NCBI GenBank assembly: GCA_033239525.1
Contig: BSYO01000004.1
Span: forward strand, 6,673,701 to 6,737,700
DNA: 64,000 bases
Direction: 5' to 3'
From: Nepenthes gracilis
Taxonomy: Eukaryota; Streptophyta; Magnoliopsida; Caryophyllales; Nepenthaceae
The notes below the pieces were generated by a model. It saw only the letters and a list, made by a program, of their open reading frames with translations, was not told the DNA's origin and did not search any database. Position numbers and translations under genes: made by a program. This document shows positions 25,961 to 36,553 of the stretch, in pieces (within the stretch, counting starts at the first letter, position 1; every line of letters starts with the position of its first letter).

Positions 25961-27438
25961 GTATATACTTTTGTTATCTTTTCTCCTTTTGTGCTTTCCA
26001 CATGTCTGGTTTAGGTTTAGATATAGTAGTATCTGTTCTTCATTTAAGTAGATTTTCTTAGCTTCTGCGAATTTAAAATCTTCGCGCCTTTTTCAGTTGT
26101 AGTCGCTTCAAAATTTCATTGTACGATGCTACTCTCTGTGCTATGACCTTTCGTGAATTCGCTGATGGCCTTTGATTGCGTGCTGTGCGATTCTACTTTT
26201 TTTTTTTTTTGGTGTTCTATGTCATCTTCTCGTTGATGTTTTAGAATCTCTTAGTTTTTCGAAGGTTATATTTGGATCTCCCAATTTCGAGTGAAAAGAA
26301 AATTTTGAAGGGAAAACGGGTTCGAGATGTAACTACTGTTTCATACATGATTTTTATGCCAATTGTTTTTCCCTTCAATTTTCTGGAATTAAAACAGAGC
26401 ATATGGTTAAAATTCGGTAACCTAGTCTAATCGACCAATATTATAGGCCGGTTGATTTTATTTTTGACGAGAATTTTGATATTCATAATCTAATCTGTGA
26501 CTCCTCTGATGTGAGGAACAACGCTACAGAAATCTCTTACAAAAAACTCTACAAAAAGGACACGAGAAGTGTTAAAATAACACAGATTAACGGTGTCATC
26601 ATGTATCCATCGTAAATTATAAAACAGTTTTATATCACCCACTTCCTATTAATTTTTTTTAAATCTCGTAACCCAAATCCTTGTCCATCAACCAATCAAC
26701 ACCTCACGTCAAAGTCAAATGTTCGTTTTGCGGATGGTCATGATGACATCCCTATATTGTATATGAACAATAAATAAAAATCAAGTAGAACTGCTTTAAC
26801 CCACTTGGGCTAGCACATTTAGGTTGACTTGTGGTATCGTAGTTAGATCCATGGTCAGCAGATTTCTGCTGCATGCTAGGTCTTACCAAGTGTACGAATT
26901 TTGCGGGTGGTCACACACCAGGAGTTTGTTCCAAACCATCAAGTGGGGGCAGAGATTTTTCATTACCAAAAAGTATATATGGTTTATGCCAAAATACATT
27001 AAGTGAAGAGATAAAATTCCTACCCGAATTAACACAAATCTTATCAGCTAGCTGAGTGTTATGTGAAGCTATCAACAAAGGAGATCAAGTACAGCCACGG
27101 CAGCCAAGTATACTTCAGAAACAGAGCTTATGACCTAATATAATCTGTTGAATCAGAGGGATAGAAGGGTACAACTATTGCAGCTATGGTTGTTGAAGCA
27201 AAACTGGTGAAGTTCCAACAGAATTTGCAAGAAGACAACCGCTCCTTAACAGATTTCAGATTAGGACAAAGTTACATTGAAGTAGTTGCTGAAAACTAAA
27301 TAAATAATGTTGTTACTTTAGGCGCCAATTGTAGTTGTAATAACTAATTCGGTTATGATAAATGCATAGCAGCAATTCTGTATAAATATAATTGCTACAA
27401 AGAGGAAATTAGATCTGAACTTGCAGTTTGCTTCATCC
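25961..27438 (+). other. Presumed intron of the Cys/His-repeat gene, left of the Copia insertion
   Basis: No coding exon is supported. A segment at about 26800-26970 has features loosely recalling a tRNA-derived SINE. Several short ATG frames (26824-27055) have no domain. Confidence 0.35.
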
Positions 27439-28263
27439 TGTTGGGGTCACTTTCTTGTGACATTTGTGTCTACGGATATGTGGAGGCAAATGGACGCGGA
27501 CTTTTCGAGAGGGCCGAGAACATCCGTCCTCGGGGTGGCTAAAGAATTCGTCCGGGAACTATGGTACAAGAAGTGGCTGAAATAGTGGACGAGGACTCTG
27601 AAACCTAGGCGTTGACTTCCTCTGTAGGCCTGCTACAGGTTAGGTGAGTAGGTAGCCTGCCCTGATTGGAAAACTCAGGAGGCACCAAATCCCAAGCCTG
27701 TCGCCCTGCACGCCGAGCGTGCGCCTGCTTTTGCAGGGCTAGGCGGCATGGCCTTCCACCTTAGTTCTTAGGGTGGCTGGCTGGCCCCTAAGGTCAGTCC
27801 ACTATATATATGGGTTGCTGGCTGGTTGGAGAGAGAGAGCAATCTTGAGTGAGCAAGTAGAGGACTAGTGTGAAGGAAAGGAGAGGAGTGCACCACCGAT
27901 GAGAGAAAGAAAAAGAGAAAAATAGATAGTGAAAAATAAAGGAGTGTTTTCTTGGTTTGCTTTGGAAAGTTTTTTCTCTTTGACTTATCGGGTGTGTAGC
28001 GGATACTTCATCTTGGAGGTTTGTAACCTATTTCACATAGTGAATTTGCTGTAAATTTTGCTCCCGTGGTTTTTTCCCTTCGGTTACAAAAGAGTTTCCA
28101 CGTTAAAATCTCGTGTGTTTTCTCTCGGTTTTCTATCTCTACTTTTGGCTGTCCGTCCGAGAGCTCTCCCACTATCCGAGTGCTCTCCCGCTGTCTGAGT
28201 GTTTTGTTCTCTCGATCACTGCTTTCCGAGCATTCTGTCCGGACGCCCCGTTTCCCCCTAACA
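27439..28263 (+). repeat. Left LTR of the gag-protease Copia element
   Basis: 825 bp, from TGTTGGGGTCAC to CCTAACA. A TATA box (TATATATAT, 27803-27811) is followed by a GA-rich leader and the conserved 'ggatacttcatcttggaggtttgtaa' region that also occurs in the solo LTR at 744-2108. Confidence 0.92.
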
Positions 28264-28265
28264 AG

Positions 28266-28276
28266 TGGTATCAGAG
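28266..28276 (+). other. Primer-binding site (initiator Met-tRNA type)
   Basis: TGGTATCAGAG starts two bases after the LTR end. This is the standard minus-strand primer site of many plant Copia elements. Confidence 0.85.
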
Positions 28277-28300
28277 ATTGGTTCGTGAACCGTCGGTTGG

Positions 28301-29590
28301 ATGGCGTCGTCGAAGAAGAATGGGACGTTCAGTGTGGAGCAGTTCAATGGACAAAATAATTTCATCCTCTGGCAGGAAAGAGTAATAAACATTTTGACCC
28401 GAGAAGGAACGGTAAAAACTCTTTGGAAAAAGGAGGAGAAGCCGGAGAAACTGTCCCAGGACGAGTGGCAGGACAAGAGGGATCTTGCCAACTCCACCAT
28501 TAAGTTGTGTTTGGTGGACAACATACTCCAGGAGGTCCTCGGTCTGTCGGACCCGGCCGAGGTCTGGGAGAAGCTTGAGAGCCGGTACAAGTCCAAGTCC
28601 TTGACAATCAGTGTCATATATGAAGCTTGATTCTATAGCTGCGGTTGTTGGAGGTGAGTGCTTGAAAAGCATTTGGACGAAGTTCAACTAGTGACGAGAC
28701 GCAGCCCTTGATGAGAAAATCAAGGACGAGGACAAAGTGTTGGTGTTGTTGGCATTATTGCCAGCCTCGTACGATCATATCGTTATGACGTTGCTATTCG
28801 GGAAGGACACGCTGAAGCTGAACGAGGTCATAGCTTCCCTGCTTATGAACGAGTCAAGGCGGAGAGGAGATTTTAACGGGGACGAGGAAGATAGAAAAAC
28901 ACGCTCAAGCTCACAGCCAAATCTTCTTGTGGCCACCAGCAGTCGGGGACGAGGAAGATTTGGCCGATGAGAAGGTGGCAGGATGGAGAGGAGCAACAGT
29001 CGGAGCAAGTTTGAAGGAAGGAGTTACTTCTTTTGTGGCAAGAAAGGCCACATAAAGAAGGACTGTCCGCGGAGGAGGCAGGACGAGGAGGGCAGAAGCG
29101 ATTGTCAGGAAAAAAAGGATCAGGCTGATGATTCGGAGACCATTGCTTTCTGTGGAGACCTCCTGATGGTCCATGCAGGGAAGCACGGAGCCGGCCATGC
29201 CAGGAGACAAGTTGGGTGATGGACAGTGGGGCTTCACACCATGCGACGCCGAGGAAGTCCCACTTCATGAGTTATACACCCATTGGCCACGGGATGTTGA
29301 AGATGGGTAACGGTAGCTCGTCTAGAGTTATTGGCATTAGGGATGTTTGCTTGAGGACAAGCAACGGAAATACGCTCGTGTTGGAGGGCATGTAACATGC
29401 CCCAAATCTGAGGTTGAATATGATTTCAGTTGGGAAGCTTGATAAGGAAGGCTTCCGGACGACATTTGGCGACAGGCAGTGAAAGCTCACCAAAGACACC
29501 TCAGTGATGGCAAGGGGAAGCAGGACATCAGGGCAGTATCTGATGAAGACCTGCATTGCCAAAGAAAATACCAGAGTAACCAACCGGGGC
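28301..29590 (+). pseudogene. Broken gag-protease coding region
   Basis: ATG 28301 opens a UBN2-type Copia gag (residues near the start: FNGQNNFILWQERV). It is intact to about 28600, then frameshifted; gag resumes at about 28690-28970 (LLALLPASYDHIVMTLLFGK) and stops. A zinc knuckle at about 29025-29065 reads YFFCGKKGHIKKDC, where the first Cys of the CX2CX4HX4C motif is Tyr. The protease motif WVMDSGASHHAT starts at 29213 in another frame. A pre-integrase piece ends near 29590. Several stops make it non-coding as it stands. Confidence 0.85.
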
Positions 29591-29837
29591 ATTGGTCAAT
29601 GTGGCAGGAGAGGACGTCTGGGAGGTAGGAGAGGTCAGCCAAGGGAGAATGACAAGTCCGCAGATAAAGAGCTGAAGGGGAGTGGGTTTACTCCAAACTC
29701 AGTGGAGCGGAGAAATGTGTCATTCAGGCTTGCAGAGGTTGATGTCGGAGTCCAAATTTAGGGAAAGCTGCCGAGAGTCAAGAGATGATGCTTGCCCAAC
29801 AATGGCGAAGGTTCCCACAAGGTCGTGAGGGGAAGTT

Positions 29838-30621
29838 TGTTGGGGTCACTCTCTTGTGGCATTTGTGTCCACGGACGTATGGAGGCAAATGGACGTGGAC
29901 TTTTCGAGAAGAGCGAGAACATCCGTCTTTGGGGTGGCTGAAGAATCCATCCGGGAACTATGGTTCGAGAAGTGGTTGAAATAGTAGACGAGGACTCTGA
30001 AGCCTAGGCGTTGACTTCCTCTGCAGGCCTGCTACAGGTTAGATGGGTAGGTGGCCTGCCCTGATTGGAAAACTCAGGAGGCACAAAATCCTAAGGTTGC
30101 CACCCTGCACGCCGGGCATGCACCTGCTTTTGCAAGGCTAGGCGGCGTGGCCTTCCACCCTAGTTCCTCGGGTGGCTGGCTGCTCCCTAAGGTCAATCCA
30201 CTATATATATGGATTGCTAGCTGGTTAGAGAGATAAAGCAATCTTGGAGTGAGCAAGTAGAAGACTAGTGTGAAGGAAAAGAGGGGAGTGCACCATCGGT
30301 GAGAAAAAGAGAAAAATAGAGAGTGAAAAAGAAATGAGTGTTTTCTTGGTTTGCTTTGGAAAGTTTTTTCTCTTTGACTTCTCGGGTGTGTAACGGATAC
30401 TTCATCTTGGAGGTTTGTAACCTATTTCACATTCTGCTCCCGTAGTTTTTTCCCTTCGATTACAAAAGGGTTTCCACGTTAAAATCTCATGTGTTTTCTC
30501 TCGGTTTTCTATCTCTACTTTTGGCTGTCTGTCCGAGAGCTTCCCGCTGTTTGAGTGTTTTGTCCTCTCGGTCACTGCGCTTTTCGAGCATTCTGTCCGG
30601 ACGTCCCGTTTGCCCCCAACA
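29838..30621 (+). repeat. Right LTR of the gag-protease Copia element
   Basis: 784 bp, from TGTTGGGGTCAC to CCCAACA, colinear with the left LTR, with a few short deletions and many C/T and G/A differences. The TATA box is at 30202-30210. Confidence 0.92.
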
Positions 30622-31536
30622 CATCCTTGATTTGCTTTTCAGGAATCGGGTCAGTGCCCTCTAATCTCAATTTTCTGTTTGCCTTTTCTTTTCTCGAATA
30701 TCCTCTTCTTCATTCTTATTTTCTCTTTTCCTCAATTCATTAATAACAGTTGAGTTTATTACTCAATTGTTACACTGAGATGCACATGTCTGCAAGTGTA
30801 AAAACCGCTCACTAACATCAACAGTCATAAGTATCCTTTGTGCCACAGTTGTAAGTTTTTGACGATGGTTAAGTGCAGTTCTATGGCTTAAAACTGTGGT
30901 TCAATGTGATTTTTCGTCACACCAGTAGCTGTCAGCTGGCATCAGATGGGAAAAGTAGGTTATTGCCAACAACTTGACGGAAGAGATTTTATTGAGTTTC
31001 CCTCTTCCTCATTCCTCTCTATGCTTCTGTAGCCTGCAAATTAACATTGCAATGACGTGCCCTTTCCTCTTTTTTAATTTTCTGTCCATCAACTCCTGTC
31101 ATTCCCTTTATAGTTATATTTTGTGCAGTCTTAATATGTGGTTGGATCCTTGTTTACATTTGAGAGAAAATATATGTTGCCTCTTGAATGTACTAATAAG
31201 GTGCTAAATTGCATTTATCAGGATGTAAAGCTCTACTGGTTGGCCAACTGAGTCCAGGGATCATCTTTTCAGCATTTTCTTAATTATTCCTATCAAAGGA
31301 TTCAACACTTAATGATCATCGTGTGGTGTTGCATGTGACAGTCTCTGATTAGTTATTTTGCCTCCATTGTCAATACTGACAATGGACAGGTCGGACACAT
31401 CAGGCTTCGTGAGTGGTGGAAGTATCTTATCGTCACCTTCTCTTCTTTCTCATTCGTGTTGCATAAACGTGATGGAGTTTGGTGGCTAAACCTATTATTC
31501 CGATTTGCTCTTTTTACACTGTTGGATTTTGGGGGA
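30622..31536 (+). other. 5' noncoding region next to the Cys/His-repeat coding exon
   Basis: It continues the sequence interrupted by the Copia insertion: without the element, the host reads 'gcttcatccttgatttgcttttcag'. CTTTTCAG/GAATCGG at 30635-30650 and TTTATCAG/GATG near 31214-31225 are plausible acceptors of noncoding exons. No coding exon with a recognisable domain lies here. Confidence 0.45.
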
Positions 31537-33348
31537 ATGGATTTAAATAATGAGGGAGTATACTTTTCTTGTCTCAGCAAACATACAAAAGATAACTTTG
31601 GGAGTACCACCTTACAGTTTGATTGCCTTGACCATGGAAGAAGCAATGGTTTGGAATTTGGTAATGCTCAAAGCAATCTTGGGGCATTTGCGTCCAATCA
31701 GTCTGATGATTGCTGCAAATTGGTACTTGGACTAGGGCCAATACCAAGGGATTACTGTGAAGCTAAACAAAAAGGATCGCCTTCCCCATTGCTCCCAGGA
31801 TTGTCTAGTCACAGCGACTCAATTCTTCAGCTCGGACTGTCTGGAGGGACTGGAGCAAACTTTGGATCCCTTGAATTAACAGCTGATGGCAATAAACATT
31901 CTGTCCTTGCTCCTGATGAGGGTTCCACCTCAGCAAAGAAATCAGGTGTCGATATTACATCACTTCTTTTGGCTCCTAGAATGGATAACAGCAGTAAAGT
32001 TTTGATGCAGATGCCTGAAATATTAGAACTTGGTACAAAGTCCAGTTGTGAGCATTCTCAGTTTTGTTCAGAACCTTCTGATATTACTTGTTACTCTGCT
32101 GGCACTATCTCAGAACCCTCAACTACAGCGACATCTTCAGATCACAGACCTCATAATGCTAAGAGATGTAAGTTCTTTGGGTGTACAAAAGGTGCACGGG
32201 GTGCAACAGATCTTTGTATAGGTCATGGCGGCGGACAGAGATGCCAAAAACCGGGTTGCAATAAGGGTTCTGAAAGCCGTACTGCCTACTGTAAGGCCCA
32301 TGGAGGAGGGCGGAGGTGTCAGCACTTGGGATGCACCAAGAGTGCTGAAGGAAAGACTGACTACTGTATCGCTCATGGAGGCGGCAGGCGGTGCGGGCAC
32401 CCCTCAGGCTGCAGCAAGGCAGCTCGGGGTAAGTCAGGGCTTTGCATCAGACACGGTGGGGGTAAGAGATGTAAAGTGGAAGGCTGTAGTAAGAGTGCCG
32501 AAGGACAGGCTGGCCTGTGCATCTCTCATGGTGGCGGACGTCGTTGCCAGTTCCCAGGCTGCACCAAAGGAGCACAGGGTAGCACTATGTTTTGCAAGGC
32601 GCATGGTGGTGGGAATCGGTGCATTTTTGCAGGGTGCACCAAAGGTGCTGAAGGGAGCACACCATTATGCAAGGGACATGGAGGAGGTAAGCGGTGCCTC
32701 TTTGATGGTGGAGGGATATGCCCAAAGAGTGTGCACGGTGGCACAAATTTCTGTGTCGCTCACGGTGGGGGGAAAAGGTGTGCCGTTCCTGGCTGCACAA
32801 AGAGTGCACGTGGCCGCACTGATTGCTGTGTCGGGCATGGTGGAGGGAAGCGGTGTAAGATTGAGAATTGTAGCAAGAGTGCCCAAGGAAGTACCGACTT
32901 CTGTAAGGCTCATGGTGGCGGGAAGCGCTGCAGCTGGGGAGATGGAAAATGTGAGAAATTTGCAAGGGGGAAAAGTGGATTATGTGCTGCTCACAGCAGC
33001 TTGGTTCATGGGAAGCAGACCAAAAAGGGCGGAATGATTGGACCAGGACTCTTCCGTGGCCTTGTGTCTGGCGCTTCGAATGTCAGGAATAGCTATGACC
33101 ACAACAATTGTTCTTGTGGACCAAGTGTTATTTCTGATTGCACGGATTCTTTGAAGAACCCGGCTAAAAGACAGCACCTCATACCTCCCCAAGTGTTAGT
33201 TCCTCCGTCAATGAAGTCTGCCTCACGTTATTCAGGGCATGCTGATGGCGATAACCAAGAGGGAGGAGGTAGCCGGCAGAGCAGTTCTGACTTCCTAATT
33301 TCAGAAGGAAGGGTCCATGGCGGTGGTCTCATATCATTGCTGGGATGA
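31537..33348 (+). CDS. Cys/His-repeat protein, loricrin-like / WRKY19-type zinc-finger repeats
   Basis: Single uninterrupted coding exon for 603 aa. The frame is open further upstream but the first ATG is 31537 (MDLNN), which fits the family start as I remember it. Residues about 1-208 are Ser/Gly-rich with short 'LxLGLG/LQLGLS' segments (KLVLGLG, ILQLGLS). Residues 210-486 hold 11 tandem units of about 25 aa, each RC-x4-C-x10-C-x2-H followed by GGG(K/R). Units 4, 8 and 11 carry small insertions between the first two Cys. The C-terminus is basic then Ser-rich and ends GGGLISLLG. Plant relatives are annotated 'loricrin-like' or 'probable WRKY transcription factor 19' because they share this repeat; there is no WRKY domain here. 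Zinc binding and a nuclear role are inferred from the Cys/His pattern. No frame damage is seen. Confidence 0.88.
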   Translation: MDLNNEGVYFSCLSKHTKDNFGSTTLQFDCLDHGRSNGLEFGNAQSNLGAFASNQSDDCCKLVLGLGPIPRDYCEAKQKGSPSPLLPGLSSHSDSILQLGLSGGTGANFGSLELTADGNKHSVLAPDEGSTSAKKSGVDITSLLLAPRMDNSSKVLMQMPEILELGTKSSCEHSQFCSEPSDITCYSAGTISEPSTTATSSDHRPHNAKRCKFFGCTKGARGATDLCIGHGGGQRCQKPGCNKGSESRTAYCKAHGGGRRCQHLGCTKSAEGKTDYCIAHGGGRRCGHPSGCSKAARGKSGLCIRHGGGKRCKVEGCSKSAEGQAGLCISHGGGRRCQFPGCTKGAQGSTMFCKAHGGGNRCIFAGCTKGAEGSTPLCKGHGGGKRCLFDGGGICPKSVHGGTNFCVAHGGGKRCAVPGCTKSARGRTDCCVGHGGGKRCKIENCSKSAQGSTDFCKAHGGGKRCSWGDGKCEKFARGKSGLCAAHSSLVHGKQTKKGGMIGPGLFRGLVSGASNVRNSYDHNNCSCGPSVISDCTDSLKNPAKRQHLIPPQVLVPPSMKSASRYSGHADGDNQEGGGSRQSSSDFLISEGRVHGGGLISLLG

Positions 33349-34235
33349 ACTCTCAAGGATACTGTGAATGGGATGTGATCCTGTATAATTCTTTCTGCTG
33401 CCATCTCCATTTAAGGTCTTCTTCTTTCTTCTCTCTCTCTTTTGAATTACTGTAATTATGTTTAAGGCTTGAGATTACTGTCAATTGCTACTAGCTAGAA
33501 CTGTTGAACACCTTATTCTCAAAGGTACTGTCGTTGCTGTCACCATTTATTGTCGTATATTATTCAATCTCCTATTTCACCTTCATTGCTAGTTTGCAGA
33601 ATTAAGCATATAATATGCTGATCAATGTTCGGCTTTATTGCTCGGTTGTTTGAGAATGAAGTAAGCCCATGTCCAAGAATTAAATTGAAGGAACCTCAAA
33701 GGTACTCCTTGCGTTATAGATATATTGTAGAATTTAACAAGATGAAATCATTATGAAAAAATGTTAAATTATCACATTATTTTATAATTAAAAATATAGA
33801 ATTAAATATTATAATATATCTTAATCTATGTTCTTTTTTTTTTGCTTCAAAAAATTTAAAATTAATTTCTCTCTCTATCTTTATGAGAGTTGGGTAACAT
33901 TTTGTGAAGAAGATTGTTTTTTTTTTTTAGGATGGTTCAAACCTTTTTTAAAATGGGAATCAAGTGAAAATGTGGTTGAAATTTCTCTCTGAAAATGGAA
34001 AGAAAATAACCTTCAAATTATCCACAAAAATCATCTCTTTTATCTATATAATTATAATGAATAATTATGTCATGTATATGATAAAAAGATGATCAATTTT
34101 TAAATTCTTTCCATCAAAGGCTGAATTAATTAAAAAAATAAAATTTTTAATAAAATATAATAAAAACATATAAGATTTGATGCATCCTTAGTGTTCAAGT
34201 TGTCGTACGAATTAGGAATTTATTCAATCTTTCAT
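33349..34235. other. 3' flank of the Cys/His-repeat gene
   Basis: Probably the 3' UTR for the first few hundred bases (CT-rich near 33420-33445), then AT-rich intergenic DNA. No gene seen. Confidence 0.5.
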
Positions 34236-35275
34236 TACGGGTCGAGTTGGAGTGGATCCAATCTCTATTTTTGTTAACATAAAATCTGCGCACTACAAAT
34301 TACAAATAAGAGGTCAAAAGATCGTTGGGATCCATTCTTCGATTTATCTTTCGATACTCAAGTTAGAAATCTTTTCAAGAATATAAAAAGATATAAAGAG
34401 GATGTGAGAAAATGTAGAGTTACATTTGTGTGAGGGATGTGAGAAGAGAACCGGGCTCCTATTTTGCGTCCGATGGGGGTGGCTTAGAAAAATAAAAAAT
34501 TGGATTCCGATTAGTTGTACGCGGCTGGTAGCTCAGTAGGGCTGCACTCAGTGAGTGGCTCACTAGGGGTGCAATTGGTGAGTGGCTCACTAAAGATGCA
34601 CTCGATGAATGGTTCATTAGGACTGAAGAGAGAGGGAGCTGTATTAGGGGAACAGAGCTTGATTCTCCCTTTGAGTTCTAGGAAGTCGAGGGTCTCCCCT
34701 AGGTCCGAAAGAGCTTCAGAAGGTTCGAAAAGGACTCTCCCCCATATGCAAGAAAGGCCCCCCCCACTTTGTGATGGCGATGAGTATTTTTAACGTTTTG
34801 TAGAGAAGGATTTGGCGCCATAGCCTGCGACGAGTGTCTGGCTAGGATTGGCCGATCACAACAGTGTTGACAAGAGTCGTTGTTGTCAATTGTCGCCTTG
34901 TGATGGTGAGGTGACTATGAGTAGTCCTCTCAACCCATTCGTCAAATTATTATAATGATGGTTTTAGACGGTCCCTGCATATGTGTGTCCTAATCATTGC
35001 ATGCACTACTCTATCTACTCTATTGGTCGTCTGGCCGGAAACCTTCTTGATTAGTTCGTTTGTTTGTGTTGCCAATTGGACCATTCGGTTCTTGTCCTCT
35101 TGGCCCATCGTTTTCTAGGCATTATTTCAGTCGCTGCAGCATAGGTTGGGTTGGACCTGTTTGATTCCTAAGGCGTTGCTCATTGCTCGTTGAGCCCATC
35201 GTCCATCCCTGCACGCTAGTGGTTTGACTTGGAATTGGATTGGCTTATAATTATCATATATGGCACATCATAAGA
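34236..35275 (+). repeat. Dispersed repeat with internal minisatellite, copy 2
   Basis: The left 140 bp align with 17765-17910, and the position of the array, its 27-bp period and the right end match copy 1. It is about half the length of copy 1, partly because the array has only about four units. A following phrase (GAGGGTCTCCCCTAGGT) resembles the second array of copy 1. No coding domain. Confidence 0.5.
34531..34630 (+). repeat. 27-bp minisatellite, about four units
   Basis: Exact 27-bp units at 34531-34557, 34558-34584 and 34585-34611, then a decayed fourth. Each begins GCTCA(C/G)TA and ends GTGAGTG or ATGAATG. The sequence is unlike the array at 18033-18795, though the context and period are the same. 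Confidence 0.8.
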
Positions 35276-36553
35276 GAAAATTATAGCATTTATATCTCTA
35301 AGAATTTACCAAGTAGTTAGACCGCATTGGTTTTATACGAATAATTTTAAACGTAATTAAGTCATAGATAGTTAAGTTGAGCTAAAAAAAGATATCAATA
35401 TTTCAGGGAATGATGGGTTATGCACTTTCGTTTTTAGCATGATTGAGTTATATAGTTTAAACGAACCAAATGCTTCCCACATCCTAAATATGAACTGAAT
35501 TTTTATTTATTTTTTTCGGATCAAAAGAAATAAAAATGTAAATGCCTTTTTTAAAAAGCCTAATAAGAATAAGAAAAAAAAAGGAAAAATGATTGGTTGT
35601 TCCGGCTCCCAGTCTTTTAATCAAACTGAACAATTCTTTCAATCTACTGAAGCCATTAATTGACCTTATTTTTTAATGGAAATAAGAAATCCATATTAAT
35701 ATGTAATATTTTGTCCAACGTATTATTCAGAAAATGATATTAATATCTTTTTTTTTTTATTTTTCAAAGGACTAGTAATCATAATTTGAGATTAAAATTA
35801 ACAAAAATTCAAATTGTTAAGAGATCATAATTAAAAAATAAAATAAAATTGATGAGGGTTGGTTAATGTCAGGCCTTCAACATAGCCATGCTAATTCTAA
35901 CATCACTTTGTTTTAAAAAAAAAAAAAAAATCAAAAGTGTTTACTGGGGGAGAAAAAGCCATTTCCACTTCAAGAACATCCTGCATTTAAATTTAAAATA
36001 TCTTACTCATCTTCTAACGTTCGAATAGCTCAGGCTCCTCTCTCAAAAATGGCTTACTAATTCCTATTTTAGGGTATAGGGACCTTTACATTTATAGGAG
36101 TCGCATATATTGTATTTTTGTGGTCTTCAGGTATTTTATATTAAAATATTCAAAAAAAAAAAAAAATGATCCCAATCAAATACAAATTAAACGTGTTGAA
36201 TGGGTTGGACCTTCCATAATATGACATGGCCCGGCTCACTATATGTTTTGTTAAGCATGACCCGACAATTTGGATTATGTTAGACAACACGATAGGCAGC
36301 CCGAAAGCTATGCCAGTCGATCGCCGGATCCCAAATAACTAGACTAAGCCAAACTGATATAATTCATTTAACATCACTGATGCAAATCCTGCAAAAGGTC
36401 TGGAGTCCCTTTTGGGTTGGTTTAATTTGCCGCCTACCGTGGTACTTTGCCCGGCATGGATAATTGGAGAAATGGCGTTGGCAAGGACACTAGATGCTTT
36501 GCTAAATGCAGGACTACAAGCCTACGTACAATGTACCAGGAGAAAGGGCAGTA
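35276..36553. other. Intergenic DNA, no gene seen
   Basis: AT-rich, with a less AT-rich segment at about 36190-36550. Nothing recognisable. Confidence 0.5.

Larger units (their letters stand above)
27439..30621 (+). mobile_element. Non-autonomous Ty1/Copia element (gag-protease only)
   Basis: TG...CA LTRs at 27439-28263 and 29838-30621 flank 1,574 bp. The insertion has a clean 5-bp target duplication, CATCC at 27434-27438 and 30622-30626. A primer-binding site for initiator Met-tRNA follows the left LTR. Inside are remnants of gag, a zinc knuckle, a protease and a short pre-integrase segment; integrase core, reverse transcriptase and RNase H are absent. The LTRs differ at roughly one base in twelve over the first 250 bp (estimated by eye), mostly by transitions, so the insertion is not recent. 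The same internal deletion is seen in the element at 36554-51829. Confidence 0.92.

Noticed and set aside
31456..31536. Longer start for the Cys/His-repeat protein
   Set aside because: The upstream 27 codons begin with GTG and contain no ATG. MDLNN at 31537 fits the family start.
32225..33037. A 270-codon plus-strand frame overlapping the Cys/His-repeat gene
   Set aside because: It is a shifted reading of the regular repeat array. The repeats keep the alternative frame open, and its product matches nothing.
34515..34793. A 92-codon frame over the short minisatellite
   Set aside because: It begins with TTG and consists largely of the 27-bp repeat; no ATG supports it.
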